64,000 nucleotides of DNA from Salipiger mucosus DSM 16094. GTDB lineage: Bacteria; Pseudomonadota; Alphaproteobacteria; Rhodobacterales; Rhodobacteraceae. The stretch is from the NCBI RefSeq assembly GCF_000442255.1, contig NZ_KE557277.1, forward strand, positions 150,836-214,835, written 5' to 3'. The notes below the pieces were generated by a model. It saw only the letters and a list, made by a program, of their open reading frames with translations. It did not search any database and was not told the origin of the DNA. The first letter of the stretch is position 1. The number at the start of each line of letters is the position of its first letter. The position numbers and the translations under genes are program-made. Positions 46,841 through 56,863 of the stretch are shown here, piece after piece.

Positions 46841-47613
46841 CGACGATCAGGGTGGAGCGCGAGGCGCGCGGCGTGGCTTGGATCTGGCTGGCGCGCCCCG
46901 AGAAGCACAACGCGCTCTCGGCGGAGATGATGACCGAGCTCGAGGCCGCAGCCGAAGAGCTTGCTGCCGACGACGACGTGCGCGTGGTCGTGCTGGCGGC
47001 CGAGGGAAAGAGTTTCTGCGCCGGCGGCGATCTTGCCTGGATGCGCGAGCAGTTCGGCATGGACGCCGGCACCCGGCGCAGCGAGTCGCGGCGCATCGCC
47101 ACCGCTCTGGGGGCGCTCGCGGCGTTGCCGCAACCGCTGATCGGGCGTATCCACGGCAATGCCTTCGGCGGCGGGCTCGGGCTGATCTCGGTCTGCGACA
47201 TGGCCCTGGGCGGTCAGGGCATCAAGCTTGGCCTCACCGAGGTCAAGCTGGGCCTGATCCCGGCCAACATCGGGCCCTACGTCGTCGCGCGCATGGGCGC
47301 GGTGCGTGCGCGCGAGGTCTTCATGAACGGGCGCATCTTCGGGGCCGAGGAGGCCGTACGCCTGGACCTTCTCAACCGTACGGTTGCGCCCGAGGACCTG
47401 GACGCAGCCGTGGCGGACGAGATCGCGGCCTATCTCGCCTGCGCGCCGGGGGCCGTGCGGGCCGGGAAGGCGCTGCTGAACGACCTCGCCGGCCGGGTCT
47501 CGACCGCCCAGGTCGACGAGGCCATCGACGCGCTGGCACGCCGCTGGGAGAGCGACGAGGCACGGGAGGGCATCAGTGCCTTCTTCGACAAGCGTCCGGC
47601 ACCCTGGGCCTGA
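46837..47613 (+). CDS. Enoyl-CoA hydratase, probably methylglutaconyl-CoA hydratase
   Basis: 258-residue crotonase. Oxyanion-hole segments GKSFCAGGDLAWMR and IHGNAFGGGLGLISVCD are present; the second one carries the GGG loop. Position in a leucine operon with MCC and HMG-CoA lyase points to 3-methylglutaconyl-CoA hydratase (LiuC), the step between them. Start overlaps the previous stop by ATGA. Confidence 0.88.
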   Translation: MTTIRVEREARGVAWIWLARPEKHNALSAEMMTELEAAAEELAADDDVRVVVLAAEGKSFCAGGDLAWMREQFGMDAGTRRSESRRIATALGALAALPQPLIGRIHGNAFGGGLGLISVCDMALGGQGIKLGLTEVKLGLIPANIGPYVVARMGAVRAREVFMNGRIFGAEEAVRLDLLNRTVAPEDLDAAVADEIAAYLACAPGAVRAGKALLNDLAGRVSTAQVDEAIDALARRWESDEAREGISAFFDKRPAPWA

Positions 47614-47623
47614 TCCCTTGGCG

Positions 47624-47989
47624 GTGCAGCTGGCTCACCTGCACGCGACGCTCTGCCTTGCGGGCATCTTCTTCCAGGTGGGGCTGATCCTCGGGCTGCC
47701 ACTGGCGGAGTGGGCGCAGGGTGCGCAGGGCACGGGGGCGCTGCCGCCGCGCCGCCGCGTCCTGGCCGGGCTGGCGGCAGCGGTGCTGCTGTTTCAGGCG
47801 CTGGCGCTGATCTCGGCGGCAGGTTTTCCGGGCCTCGACTGGCCGCGCTGGACGGGATGGGTCGCGATGGGCGTGCACGGCGCCGCACTTGCGCTCGACT
47901 TGGCCTCCGGCGCGGCCGTCGAGCGCCGGCTCTGGGCGCCGATCAACGCGGTGTTGGCGGCGCTCGCGCTGGCGGTCATGACATCGTGA
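47624..47989 (+). CDS. Small integral membrane protein at the end of the leucine operon
   Basis: About 121 residues and four hydrophobic helices (LCLAGIFFQVGLILGLPLA; LAGLAAAVLLFQALALISA; WVAMGVHGAALALDL; APINAVLAALALAV). No family recognised. Start is a GTG at 47624 or a TTG at 47618; neither has a clear ribosome site, though tight spacing to the hydratase suggests coupling. Confidence 0.55.
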   Translation: MQLAHLHATLCLAGIFFQVGLILGLPLAEWAQGAQGTGALPPRRRVLAGLAAAVLLFQALALISAAGFPGLDWPRWTGWVAMGVHGAALALDLASGAAVERRLWAPINAVLAALALAVMTS

Positions 47990-48124
47990 AACCCCGCCGC
48001 TGCCCGCGCGGTATGCACCGGTCGACTGAAAAAATGTCGCAACTTCAGGCGGCCACCCGGCGATCAAGGGCTAGGCCATTGTCCGAAAAGCGTTTTAACC
48101 TCTCGGGAATATCCGCGGCCGTTG

Positions 48125-48151
48125 TTGACCCCGTCACGCCACGGGGATAAG
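48125..48151 (+). promoter_or_regulatory. Weak candidate nuo promoter
   Basis: TTGACC (48125-48130) and GATAAG (48146-48151) with a 15-base spacer, 75 bases upstream of nuoA. A 6-bp hairpin (CCCCGT with ACGGGG) overlaps both boxes, so the reading is ambiguous. The rest of the 236-base gap 47990-48225 shows nothing else I can name. Confidence 0.3.
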
Positions 48152-48225
48152 TCACACAGAGCAAGGCGACATCGCCAAGGTCTCCGCGCCGGTTTTCGCG
48201 GCGCGCCTCGCAAGGGAGCCAGCAA

Positions 48226-48591
48226 GTGGAAGAGATGCTGCGGGAGTACCTCCCCATCCTCGTTTTTCTGGGCGTCGCCGTCGGTCTCGGCCTTGTCCTG
48301 ATCCTCGCCGCGGTGGTCCTCGCCGTCAGGCATCCCGACCCCGAGAAGGTGTCGGCCTACGAATGCGGTTTCAACGCCTTCGATGACGCCCGGATGAAGT
48401 TCGACGTCAGGTTCTACCTCGTCTCGATCCTCTTCATCATCTTCGATCTCGAGATCGCCTTCCTGTTCCCCTGGGCCGTGGCCTTCAAGGATGTGAGCAT
48501 GGTCGGCTTCTGGTCGATGATGGTGTTCCTCGGGGTCCTGACCATCGGCTTCGCCTACGAATGGAAGAAGGGGGCACTCGAATGGGAGTGA
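48226..48591 (+). CDS. nuoA: NADH-quinone oxidoreductase subunit A
   Basis: 121-residue membrane subunit of respiratory complex I. Three helices and the loop [20 protein letters not shown], which holds the conserved cysteine that changes exposure between active and resting enzyme. GTG start with AAGGGAG ahead. First gene of the nuo operon; overlaps nuoB by ten bases. Confidence 0.95.
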   Translation: MEEMLREYLPILVFLGVAVGLGLVLILAAVVLAVRHPDPEKVSAYECGFNAFDDARMKFDVRFYLVSILFIIFDLEIAFLFPWAVAFKDVSMVGFWSMMVFLGVLTIGFAYEWKKGALEWE

Positions 48592-49199
48592 GCGACAAGG
48601 ATCCGCTCGTCACCGAGGTGCAGGGCGACGGCCAGCAGGCCGACCGCGTGAAGTCCGGCCCCTCGGCCAAGGCGGCCTACGGCGAATACGGGGCCGGCTC
48701 GGACCCCGAGGCGGCGACCCAGGCGCTGAACCGCGAGCTCAGCGACAAGGGCTTCCTGCTGACCTCGGTCGACGACGTCATCAACTGGGCGCGCACCGGC
48801 TCGCTGCACTGGATGACCTTCGGTCTCGCCTGCTGCGCGATCGAGATGATGCATACCTCGATGCCGCGCTACGATCTCGAGCGCTTCGGCGCCGCGCCGC
48901 GCGCCAGTCCGCGTCAGTCGGACCTGATGATCGTGGCCGGTACGCTGACCAACAAGATGGCGCCGGCGCTGCGCAAGGTCTACGACCAGATGCCCGAGCC
49001 GCGCTACGTGATCTCGATGGGCTCCTGCGCCAACGGCGGCGGCTACTATCACTACAGCTACTCGGTCGTGCGCGGCTGCGACCGCGTGGTGCCTGTGGAC
49101 GTCTACGTGCCGGGCTGCCCGCCGACGGCCGAGGCGCTGCTCTACGGCATCATGACGCTGCAGAAGAAGATCCGCCGCACCGGCACGATCGTCCGCTGA
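48582..49199 (+). CDS. nuoB: NADH-quinone oxidoreductase subunit B
   Basis: 205-residue subunit holding the last iron-sulfur cluster N2, next to the quinone site. Cluster ligands are the tandem pair in [10 protein letters not shown] and the cysteines in GSCANGGG and [11 protein letters not shown]. The N-terminal 35 residues are an extra polar extension. The ATG lies inside the end of nuoA. Confidence 0.95.
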   Translation: MGVSDKDPLVTEVQGDGQQADRVKSGPSAKAAYGEYGAGSDPEAATQALNRELSDKGFLLTSVDDVINWARTGSLHWMTFGLACCAIEMMHTSMPRYDLERFGAAPRASPRQSDLMIVAGTLTNKMAPALRKVYDQMPEPRYVISMGSCANGGGYYHYSYSVVRGCDRVVPVDVYVPGCPPTAEALLYGIMTLQKKIRRTGTIVR

Positions 49200-49215
49200 G
49201 GCCCCGGAGGAAGGC

Positions 49216-49827
49216 ATGACCGAAGCACTGAACGAACTGGGCGGCCACATCGAGACCAAGCGTCCCGACTGCGTGCTGGGCTGGGACGTGAGCCATGGCG
49301 AGCTGAACGTCAACGTGGCTCCGGCCAGCATCCTGGGGCTCGTGGAGTTCCTCAAGACCGATCCGACCTGCCGTTTCTCGTCGCTGGTCGACATCACGGC
49401 GGTCGACTACCCGCAGCGGCCCAAGCGCTTCGACGTGGTCTACCACTTCCTGTCGATGTACCAGAACCACCGGATCCGGCTGCGCATGGCGATCCGCGAC
49501 GAGGACATCGTGCCCTCGATCACCGGCGTTCACCCCTCGGCCGACTGGTTCGAGCGAGAGGTTTTCGACATGTTCGGGATCCTTTTCTCGGGCCACCCGG
49601 ACCTGCGGCGAATCCTGACCGACTACGGCTTCCGCGGGCACCCGCTGCGCAAGGACTTCCCGACAACGGGTTACGTCGAACTGCGCTACGACGAAGAGCT
49701 CAAGCGCGTGGTCTACGAGCCGGTGAACCTGGTGCAGGAATACCGGCAGTTCGACTTCATGTCGCCCTGGGAAGGGGCCGAGTACATCCTGCCCGGCGAC
49801 GAGAAGGCCGAGGGGGGCGCAAAGTGA
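49216..49827 (+). CDS. nuoC: NADH-quinone oxidoreductase subunit C
   Basis: 203-residue hydrophilic subunit (30 kDa type). Signature [20 protein letters not shown] and [10 protein letters not shown]. It is separate from NuoD, unlike the fused NuoCD of E. coli. AGGAAGG upstream; its stop overlaps a GTG start of the next small gene. Confidence 0.95.
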   Translation: MTEALNELGGHIETKRPDCVLGWDVSHGELNVNVAPASILGLVEFLKTDPTCRFSSLVDITAVDYPQRPKRFDVVYHFLSMYQNHRIRLRMAIRDEDIVPSITGVHPSADWFEREVFDMFGILFSGHPDLRRILTDYGFRGHPLRKDFPTTGYVELRYDEELKRVVYEPVNLVQEYRQFDFMSPWEGAEYILPGDEKAEGGAK

Positions 49828-50027
49828 TGGGCTCTTACGGAATGGGCGGCGGCGGTCTGATCTGGCTGATCGTTCTGGGCGTGCTGGTCGTCGTGCCGTT
49901 CTGGCGCCTGCTGCCGCAGTTCGGCATCCCGGCCTGGGTCTCACTCGTGGCCATCATCCCGCTTGGCGCGCTGATCCTTCTCTGGGTCATGGCGTTCAAG
50001 GACAAGACGAACGGAGGCACTGCGTGA
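49824..50027 (+). CDS. Tiny membrane protein between nuoC and nuoD
   Basis: 67 residues, two hydrophobic helices ([17 protein letters not shown] and [20 protein letters not shown]) joined by a short loop, with a glycine-rich start (GSYGMGGGG). Overlaps the nuoC stop and the nuoD start by four bases each. Possible accessory subunit or assembly factor of complex I. Confidence 0.7.
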   Translation: MMGSYGMGGGGLIWLIVLGVLVVVPFWRLLPQFGIPAWVSLVAIIPLGALILLWVMAFKDKTNGGTA

Positions 50028-51247
50028 TGGACGGCTCCAAGGGTTTCGACGACGCGCTCACCGGCGAGCAGCAGATCCGCAACTTCAACATCAACTTCGG
50101 CCCCCAGCACCCGGCGGCGCACGGCGTGCTGCGCCTCGTGCTGGAACTCGACGGCGAGATCGTCGAGCGCGTGGACCCGCACATCGGTCTGCTCCACCGC
50201 GGCACCGAGAAGCTGATGGAGAGCCGGACCTACCTGCAGAACCTGCCGTATTTCGACCGGCTCGACTACGTCGGCACGATGAACCAGGAACACGCCTGGG
50301 TGCTGGCCATCGAGAAGCTGACCGGCACCGAGGTGCCGCGCCGGGCGCAGCTCATCCGCGTGCTCTACTGCGAGATCGGGCGCATCCTGAACCACCTGCT
50401 GAACGTGACCACGCAGGCCATGGACGTTGGCGCGTTGACGCCGCCGCTCTGGGGCTTCGAGGAGCGCGAGAAGCTGATGATCTTCTACGAACGCGCCTGC
50501 GGGGCGCGGCTCCACGCCGCCTATTTCCGTCCCGGGGGCGTGCACCAGGATCTTCCGCCCGAGCTGATCGACGACATCGACGAGTGGTGCCAGGGCTTCC
50601 CGGCCTTCCTCGACGATATCGACGGGCTGCTGACCGAGAACCGGATCTTTAAGCAGCGCAACGCCGACATCGGCGTCGTGACCGAGCAGGACATCCAGGA
50701 TCACGGTTTCTCCGGCGTCATGGTGCGCGGCTCGGGCCTCGCCTGGGACCTGCGGCGCGCGCAGCCCTACGAGTGCTACGACGAGTTCGACTTCAAGATC
50801 CCGGTTGGCAAGAACGGCGACTGCTACGACCGCTACCTCGTCCGCATGGCCGAGATGCGCGAGAGCGTGAAGATCATGAAGCAGGCCTGCGAGAAGCTGA
50901 AGATGCCCGAGAACCAGGGCGACGTGCTCGCGCGGGGCAAGCTGACGCCGCCGAAGCGGTCCGAGATGAAGACCTCGATGGAGGCGCTCATCCACCACTT
51001 CAAGCTCTACACCGAGGGCTTCCACGTGCCCGAGGGCGAGGTCTATGCCGCCGTCGAGGCACCCAAGGGCGAATTCGGCGTCTACCTCGTGGCCGACGGC
51101 ACGAACCGGCCCTACCGCGCCAAGCTGCGCGCGCCGGGCTATCTGCATCTGCAGGCGATGGACCACGTCTGCCGCAATCACCAGCTTGCCGACGTGGCCG
51201 CGATCCTCGGATCGCTGGACATCGTGTTCGGCGAGGTGGACCGCTAA
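50024..51247 (+). CDS. nuoD: NADH-quinone oxidoreductase subunit D
   Basis: 407-residue 49 kDa-type subunit that forms the quinone pocket with Nuo[17 protein letters not shown] and the hydrogenase-like C-terminal end are clear. GTG 50024 (six bases after GGAGG) or ATG 50027 may be the start; the resulting MMDG fits Rhodobacter NuoD. Confidence 0.95.
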   Translation: MMDGSKGFDDALTGEQQIRNFNINFGPQHPAAHGVLRLVLELDGEIVERVDPHIGLLHRGTEKLMESRTYLQNLPYFDRLDYVGTMNQEHAWVLAIEKLTGTEVPRRAQLIRVLYCEIGRILNHLLNVTTQAMDVGALTPPLWGFEEREKLMIFYERACGARLHAAYFRPGGVHQDLPPELIDDIDEWCQGFPAFLDDIDGLLTENRIFKQRNADIGVVTEQDIQDHGFSGVMVRGSGLAWDLRRAQPYECYDEFDFKIPVGKNGDCYDRYLVRMAEMRESVKIMKQACEKLKMPENQGDVLARGKLTPPKRSEMKTSMEALIHHFKLYTEGFHVPEGEVYAAVEAPKGEFGVYLVADGTNRPYRAKLRAPGYLHLQAMDHVCRNHQLADVAAILGSLDIVFGEVDR

Positions 51248-51304
51248 GACGCTGTGCCGGGGCCGTGGCCCCGTGTAACGACCGAGAAGGAGACGGGACA
51301 CGTG

Positions 51305-51652
51305 ATGGGGAAGACACGCCTGGCGAGTGGCCTGACGTTGATTGGCTTGCTGGCCGCCTGTGCGCTGCCGCCGGAAGGGGTGGAGGACGCCGATCTCGTG
51401 GCCTTTGACGAGGCCGTGGCCTCGGTCGGCTGCGATCTCGTGAGCGAGTCCGATTACCTGCCGGTGGAGTTCCAGACCGGGATGACCCGCCCGATGCTGC
51501 AGGAGATTGCCGGCTACCGGATCGCGACCGACAAGGGTGTCCGGCTCGAGAGCGGCGGCTTCCGCCTGACCTCCGGGCCCTGCGCGCCCACCGCGCCGGC
51601 GACCGAGCCGGCGGCGTTGCCTTCGGAGACGCCCGAGGCGCCCGAGGCATGA
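51305..51652 (+). CDS. Lipoprotein in the nuo operon (after nuoD)
   Basis: 115 residues. Signal ending in the lipobox LAAC (cysteine at about residue 19). The mature part has two more cysteines (SVGCDLV, GPCAPT) and YLPVEFQTGMTRPMLQEIAG; the tail is Pro/Glu/Ala rich. AAGGAG upstream; an in-frame GTG at 51302 is possible. Unknown family; by location a periplasmic complex I accessory protein. Confidence 0.65.
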   Translation: MGKTRLASGLTLIGLLAACALPPEGVEDADLVAFDEAVASVGCDLVSESDYLPVEFQTGMTRPMLQEIAGYRIATDKGVRLESGGFRLTSGPCAPTAPATEPAALPSETPEAPEA

Positions 51653-51747
51653 TTTTCGCGGATGCCCCGATGCGGGGACGCCGAACAGAGACAAACGACG
51701 AACGGGGCGTCATGCGGCGCCCGACAGACCCCGGAGCCTGCTGACCC

Positions 51748-52914
51748 ATGCTGCGCCGACTGCACCCAGACCAGCCCGAAAGCTTCGCCTTCACCCCCGC
51801 CAACCAGGCCTGGGCCGAGGCGCAGATCACCAAGTATCCCGATGGCCGGCAGGCCAGCGCGATCATCCCGCTTCTGTGGCGTGCCCAGGAGCAGGAAGGC
51901 TGGCTCTCGCGGCCGGCGATCGAGCATGTCGCCGACATGCTGGGCCTCGCGCATATCCGCGCGCTCGAGGTGGCGACCTTCTACTTCATGTTCCAGCTTC
52001 AGCCGGTCGGCAGCGTGGCGCACGTCCAGATCTGCGGCACGACCTCCTGCATGATCTGCGGCGCCGAGGACCTGATGGGGGTCTGCAAGGAAAAGATCGC
52101 ACCCAGGGCGCATGAGCTTTCCGCCGACGGCAAGTTCAGCTGGGAAGAGGTCGAGTGCCTCGGGGCCTGTGCGAATGCGCCGATGGCGCAGATCGGCAAG
52201 GACTACTACGAGGACCTCACCGCCGAGCGCCTGTCCGAGATGCTCGACGAGATGGCCGCCGGCAAGGTGCCGACTCCGGGTTCGCAGATCGGACGCTATG
52301 CCTCCGAGCCGGCAGCGGGGCTGACCACCCTCAAGGCCCACGAGGCCGACCGGCCGAAGCACAACGCCGCCGTCGCTCTGGCGACCGAGATCGGCGATAC
52401 GCTCAAGCGCATCGACGGGACCGAGGTGCCGCTGCGCACGCCCTGGCGCGACCGCTCGGACGAAGAGGGCAGCGCCAATCCCGACAAGCACACGCCGAAG
52501 CTGTCCGGCGGTGAGGCGGTAGACGAGACAGGCATCGACAAGCGCGAGGCGCCGGCCGCGGCGAAAGCCCATCCGCCAGCCTCCGCGCCCGCCGAGAGCA
52601 CCGACGACGAGACCGAGGGCACCAAGCCCGAGACGCTCGACGCGCCGCGCGCCGGTGGTGCCGACGATCTCAAGCAGATCAAGGGTGTCGGGCCCAAGCT
52701 CGAAGGGGTCCTGAACGGCCTTGGATTCTTCCACTTCGACCAGATCGCGTCCTGGACCTCGGACGAACTGGCCTGGGTCGACTCGCACCTCGAGGGCTTC
52801 AAGGGCCGCGCCACGCGCGACGACTGGGTCAGCCAGGCCCGCACCCTGTCCGAGGGAGGCGAGACGGAGTTCTCGACGCGTGTTAAGGATGGAGACGTCT
52901 ACGACGAGGACTGA
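51748..52914 (+). CDS. nuoE: NADH-quinone oxidoreductase subunit E with C-terminal helix-hairpin-helix module
   Basis: 388 residues; ordinary NuoE is about 160-240. Residues 1-170 are the 24 kDa-type subunit with 2Fe-2S ligands in [10 protein letters not shown] (first of its cysteines) and [10 protein letters not shown] disordered Ala/Pro/Glu-rich linker (about 215-300) leads to a helix-hairpin-helix module from D306 ([14 protein letters not shown]) to about 375. Nearly the same module ends the next gene. Such extended NuoE proteins recur in Rhodobacteraceae, but the role of the tail is unknown to me. Confidence 0.93.
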   Translation: MLRRLHPDQPESFAFTPANQAWAEAQITKYPDGRQASAIIPLLWRAQEQEGWLSRPAIEHVADMLGLAHIRALEVATFYFMFQLQPVGSVAHVQICGTTSCMICGAEDLMGVCKEKIAPRAHELSADGKFSWEEVECLGACANAPMAQIGKDYYEDLTAERLSEMLDEMAAGKVPTPGSQIGRYASEPAAGLTTLKAHEADRPKHNAAVALATEIGDTLKRIDGTEVPLRTPWRDRSDEEGSANPDKHTPKLSGGEAVDETGIDKREAPAAAKAHPPASAPAESTDDETEGTKPETLDAPRAGGADDLKQIKGVGPKLEGVLNGLGFFHFDQIASWTSDELAWVDSHLEGFKGRATRDDWVSQARTLSEGGETEFSTRVKDGDVYDED

Positions 52915-52949
52915 CGCAGTGACATGAAATGTCCGGGGGGAGGACGGGA

Positions 52950-53729
52950 ATGACGAGTATGACCGAGATCGACGATTGCGCAAAGAAATGCTGGCTGGTC
53001 GCCGCGGCGATCGGTCTGGTGGTGGCCCTCCTTTCGCTGGCGGGCGCCAAGGGCATCCTTGCGGCGCTCGTGCTCGGCGGACTCGCGGCCTTCCTTCTCG
53101 GGCGTGTCTTCATCTGGTTCGCCTGTGCGCCCATCCCGACCGCCGGTGACGGCGCAGCATCGACGGCGCGGACAGGAACGGGCGGTGGCGCCGCCGGTCC
53201 CGCGAGCAGCGTTGCCGGGACGACGGCGGCCTCCGAAACCGCGGCCAAGGTGGCCGAGGCGCGGCGTGCCGATGCCGCGACCGATCCTTCCGCCGATTTG
53301 GGCCCCGCAGCGGCGGCTGCCGGTGTGCCCGGCGCCGCGACGACGGATGCCGGTGCGGCAGAAGAGCCGCTGGTCAAGCCGAGCAAGCCGCTTGCCGGGC
53401 AGGAAGATCTTGCGTCGCGCAAGGGCACATGGAAATACGAGGCCTCTGCCGACGACGCCGACGCGGCGGCCGAGGGAACGCGGCCCACGGCGCTGGAGGC
53501 TCCGCGCGGCGGGAGCGCGGACGACCTCAAGCAGATCAAGGGGGTCGGCCCCAGGCTCGAGGAGCTTCTGCACGAGCTGGGGATCTACCATTTCGACCAG
53601 ATCGCAGGCTGGTCGGCGGACGAGGTCGCCTGGATGGATTCGAACCTCAAGGGGTTCCGCGGCCGCGTGTCGCGTGACGACTGGGTCGGCCAGGCAAAGT
53701 CGCTCGCTTCGGGCGGCGCACAGGAATGA
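52950..53729 (+). CDS. Membrane protein with NuoE-like helix-hairpin-helix tail
   Basis: 259 residues. Two membrane helices near the N-terminus (about 15-60: LVAAAIGLVVALLSLAG and ILAALVLGGLAAFLLG), an Ala/Thr-rich linker (about 70-185), then the helix-hairpin-helix module from D191. By hand alignment about 46 of 70 module residues match the NuoE tail, including [17 protein letters not shown] and RDDWV. GGGGAGGACGGGA precedes ATG 52950. A membrane-bound partner or copy of the NuoE tail is implied. Confidence 0.8.
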   Translation: MTSMTEIDDCAKKCWLVAAAIGLVVALLSLAGAKGILAALVLGGLAAFLLGRVFIWFACAPIPTAGDGAASTARTGTGGGAAGPASSVAGTTAASETAAKVAEARRADAATDPSADLGPAAAAAGVPGAATTDAGAAEEPLVKPSKPLAGQEDLASRKGTWKYEASADDADAAAEGTRPTALEAPRGGSADDLKQIKGVGPRLEELLHELGIYHFDQIAGWSADEVAWMDSNLKGFRGRVSRDDWVGQAKSLASGGAQE

Positions 53730-53740
53730 ACGGAGACGCG

Positions 53741-53959
53741 ATGAGCGGGCAACAGGATCTCAACCGGCAGGGGCGCATCATCGCGCTCGTGATCGCCGGG
53801 ACGGGGCTTGCCTGGATCGCGGCCACGGTACTGGGCAGCGCGCTGGACTGGAGCCAGCGCACAAGGGCCTTTTTCGATCTGGCGGCGCTTGCCGGGTTCG
53901 GGACGGCCATCTGGATGATCTACGGGCTCTGGCGCGCCCGCCAGAAGAACAAGGACTGA
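53741..53959 (+). CDS. DUF5337-type small membrane protein
   Basis: 72 residues with two helices (IIALVIAGTGLAWIAATVLG and FFDLAALAGFGTAIWMIYGL) and a basic tail (RARQKNKD). It matches what I know of DUF5337, a family confined to Rhodobacteraceae nuo operons. GGAG lies upstream of the ATG; it starts eleven bases after the preceding stop and three bases separate its stop from nuoF. Confidence 0.75.
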   Translation: MSGQQDLNRQGRIIALVIAGTGLAWIAATVLGSALDWSQRTRAFFDLAALAGFGTAIWMIYGLWRARQKNKD

Positions 53960-53962
53960 GCG

Positions 53963-55258
53963 ATGCTGAAGGACGAAGATCGCATTTTCACCAACCTCTA
54001 CGGCATGCATGACCGGACCCTGTCGGGCGCGAAGAAGCGCGGGCACTGGGACGCCACCGCGGGCCTGATCGAGAAGGGACGCGACTGGATCGTCGAGGAG
54101 ATGAAGGCCTCTGGCCTGCGCGGCCGCGGCGGCGCAGGTTTCCCGACGGGGCTCAAGTGGTCCTTCATGCCCAAGGAAAGCGACGGCCGCCCCGCCTACC
54201 TGGTGGTGAACGCCGACGAATCCGAGCCGGGCACCTGCAAGGACCGCGAGATCATGCGCCACGATCCGCATACGCTGATCGAGGGCTGCCTGATCGCCTC
54301 CTTCGCGATGAACGCGCACGCCTGCTACATCTACATCCGCGGCGAATACATCCGCGAGCGCGAGGCGCTGCAGGCCGCCATCGACGAGGCCTATGACGCG
54401 GGCCTGCTGGGCAAGAACGCGGCAGGCTCGGGCTGGGATTTCGACCTCTACCTGCACCACGGCGCCGGCGCCTACATCTGCGGCGAGGAAACCGCGCTTC
54501 TGGAAAGCCTCGAGGGCAAGAAGGGCATGCCGCGCATGAAGCCGCCGTTCCCGGCGGGCGCGGGCCTCTATGGCTGCCCGACCACGGTGAACAACGTGGA
54601 ATCCATCGCGGTGGTCCCGACGATCCTGCGCCGCGGCGCAAGCTGGTTCTCGGGCTTCGGCCGTCAGAACAACGCGGGCACCAAGATCTTTGCCGTCTCG
54701 GGCCACGTCAACAATCCCTGCGTCGTCGAAGATGCCATGTCGATCTCCTTCGAGGAACTGATCGACCGGCATTGCGGCGGCATTCGCGGTGGCTGGGACA
54801 ACATCAAGGCGGTGATCCCGGGGGGCTCCTCGGTGCCATGCGTGCGCGGCGAGAACATGCGCGACGCGGTCATGGATTTCGACGCGCTCAAGGAAAAGGG
54901 CTCGAGCCTCGGCACGGCCGCGGTGATCGTGATGGATCAGTCCACCGATATCATCAAGGCGATCTGGCGGCTCTCGAAGTTCTACAAGCACGAGAGCTGC
55001 GGCCAGTGCACGCCCTGCCGCGAGGGCACGGGCTGGATGATGCGCGTGATGGACCGGCTGGTGAAGGGCGAGGCGGAGGTCGACGAGATCGACATGCTCT
55101 TCGACGTCACCAAGCAGGTCGAGGGCCACACCATCTGTGCGCTCGGCGACGCGGCGGCCTGGCCGATCCAGGGCCTGATCCGAAACTTCCGCGACGAGAT
55201 CGAGGACCGGATCAAGGCCCAGAGAACCGGCCGCACGGGCGCCATGGCGGCGGAGTGA
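53963..55258 (+). CDS. nuoF: NADH-quinone oxidoreductase subunit F
   Basis: 431-residue NADH-oxidising subunit. NADH/FMN site [16 protein letters not shown] loop [18 protein letters not shown], and 4Fe-4S ligands in [12 protein letters not shown] plus the distal cysteine in [10 protein letters not shown]. It accepts hydride from NADH and feeds the cluster chain in NuoE and NuoG. Confidence 0.96.
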   Translation: MLKDEDRIFTNLYGMHDRTLSGAKKRGHWDATAGLIEKGRDWIVEEMKASGLRGRGGAGFPTGLKWSFMPKESDGRPAYLVVNADESEPGTCKDREIMRHDPHTLIEGCLIASFAMNAHACYIYIRGEYIREREALQAAIDEAYDAGLLGKNAAGSGWDFDLYLHHGAGAYICGEETALLESLEGKKGMPRMKPPFPAGAGLYGCPTTVNNVESIAVVPTILRRGASWFSGFGRQNNAGTKIFAVSGHVNNPCVVEDAMSISFEELIDRHCGGIRGGWDNIKAVIPGGSSVPCVRGENMRDAVMDFDALKEKGSSLGTAAVIVMDQSTDIIKAIWRLSKFYKHESCGQCTPCREGTGWMMRVMDRLVKGEAEVDEIDMLFDVTKQVEGHTICALGDAAAWPIQGLIRNFRDEIEDRIKAQRTGRTGAMAAE

Positions 55259-55334
55259 CTCGGGTCATGTGGGCAGACGCGACCAGCAAATGCGGGGCCG
55301 AAGCAGGAAACGGTTCAACGCCGGGACTGGCGGC

Positions 55335-55787
55335 ATGAACGCGGCGGTCCGTATCTCGGCCGGCGCTACGCTTGCCGCCGTTCTGCTGGCCGGCTGCGGC
55401 CCTGCCGGCGGCTCGGGCGGCACCGGAGTTGTCGGTGCGCCTCCGGCCACGGCGCCGCTGGCAGATCGCTGGGCGCATCGCGTGGTCGCGATCTCGGTGG
55501 CCGAGGGCATCGCGGACAAGTGCTACGGCGAGGGGATCTCGCTCGCACCGTCGCAGTGGAATGGGGCCGTGGCCCGCGCGACCGGCGAGCTGGTGGCGCA
55601 GGGGGCCGACCCCGCCGAGCTGGACGCGATCTATGCGGCGCACGACTTCAACGAGACCTCGGCGCAGGCGCAGGCCTGGCTGGCGGCGCGCGGCGCGGTG
55701 CCGGGCGTGCCGGAGAGCCTGTGCACGATCGGGGAACGGGAAATCGCGGACGGCACCGAAGTGGGCCGCCTGCTGCAGACGCTGTGA
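55335..55787 (+). CDS. Lipoprotein, DUF5333-like (first of a pair)
   Basis: 150 residues with lipobox LAGC (cysteine at about residue 21). The mature part resembles the DUF5333 protein at 56295: both have a cysteine early (ADKCYGEG vs RKDCDNLS), an acidic helix, and a second cysteine before an EIADGTEVGRLL / [12 protein letters not shown] end. I take them as paralogues, one lipid-anchored and one secreted. It follows nuoF. Confidence 0.68.
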   Translation: MNAAVRISAGATLAAVLLAGCGPAGGSGGTGVVGAPPATAPLADRWAHRVVAISVAEGIADKCYGEGISLAPSQWNGAVARATGELVAQGADPAELDAIYAAHDFNETSAQAQAWLAARGAVPGVPESLCTIGEREIADGTEVGRLLQTL

Positions 55788-55797
55788 CGAGGATGGC

Positions 55798-56166
55798 ATG
55801 AGCCACGCGATGGGACATCTGGGATCTGGGCTGCGGCTTGCGGCGCTGGCCGGCATCGCCGTGCTGGGGCTGACGGCCTGCAGCGTCTTCGGCAGCCGCG
55901 AGAACCAGATCGAGTACCAGGGCATCCCGTTCAACGGTGATCACCGGGCGCTGCGCGACGACCGCATGTCCTTTGTCGCGACAGCCAAGCCCGCGGATGT
56001 CTCGCTCGACGGTGCGATCCGTGCGGCGGAGTTCGAGGGCGTGAAGTACTGCATTTCGTATATCGGCACTTCGGACATCGACTGGCAGATCGGCCCCGAC
56101 ACGCCGCGCGCGCAGATGCCGGTCTCGGACGGGACGCTGACCTTCCGGGGGACCTGCGTGGAATGA
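55798..56166 (+). CDS. Lipoprotein in the nuo operon (between nuoF and nuoG)
   Basis: 122 residues with lipobox LTAC (cysteine near residue 28). The mature part is strand-rich with YQGIPFNGDHRALRDDRMSF, FEGVKYCISYIGTSDIDW and a final cysteine (FRGTCVE). Position and pattern suggest a beta-sandwich of unknown role. It starts ten bases after the previous stop. Confidence 0.65.
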   Translation: MSHAMGHLGSGLRLAALAGIAVLGLTACSVFGSRENQIEYQGIPFNGDHRALRDDRMSFVATAKPADVSLDGAIRAAEFEGVKYCISYIGTSDIDWQIGPDTPRAQMPVSDGTLTFRGTCVE

Positions 56167-56294
56167 GCCGGGATGCGCCCATATCGGCGGCTCGCTGCGG
56201 CTGTTATTGCCTGACGTCGCGTCGCGGCGCCACCTTCCGGGGTGAAGGAGCCTGCACGCCCGCGGGCTCCGGCAACCGTGACCGGAGAAGTCTC

Positions 56295-56708
56295 ATGCGT
56301 TTCGTGAAACCCCTCGCCCTGGCGACCCTGGTGGGCCTGACCGCCATGCCGGCCGCCGCGACGGCCAAGACCCCGCTGGGCGAGGTCAAGGAAATCCACG
56401 ACGGGCTGATGGCCGTCGGCATCGCCGACCAGCTGCGCAAGGATTGCGACAACCTCAGCGCCCGCATCCTGACGGCCTATGGCTACATCAATTCGCTGAA
56501 GTCCCGCGCGAGCGAGCTTGGCTACAGCGACCAGGAAATCGAGGACTTCGTGACCTCGAAGGACGAAAAGCGGCAGATGCGCGCGGACGGCGAGGCCTAC
56601 CTGCGCGCCCGTGGCGTCGACCCCGAGGACAGCGCGGCCTTCTGTGCCTTCGGCGTGTCCGAGATCGGGGCGGGCACCGCCATCGGCAAGCTGCTGCGGG
56701 AGAACTGA
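56295..56708 (+). CDS. DUF5333 family secreted protein
   Basis: 137 residues: signal peptide (about 1-21, ending AAATA), then a helical domain with two cysteines (DCDNLS and AFCAFG). DUF5333 is a family I know from Rhodobacteraceae nuo operons. GGAGAAG precedes the ATG. Paralogue of the lipoprotein at 55335. Confidence 0.75.
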   Translation: MRFVKPLALATLVGLTAMPAAATAKTPLGEVKEIHDGLMAVGIADQLRKDCDNLSARILTAYGYINSLKSRASELGYSDQEIEDFVTSKDEKRQMRADGEAYLRARGVDPEDSAAFCAFGVSEIGAGTAIGKLLREN

Positions 56709-56863
56709 TGCGGGACCGCGCGCTCATAGCCAGTCCGGGCGGGGCGCACCCCGAAAGCGGGGCTCGGGGCGAAACCGGCGGGTTGCGCTCGGCTCCGCGA
56801 CTGACATACGCAGGGGGCGGGCGCCGCCACCTTGCTGGAACATCGCTTCGAAGGACAATGCCA

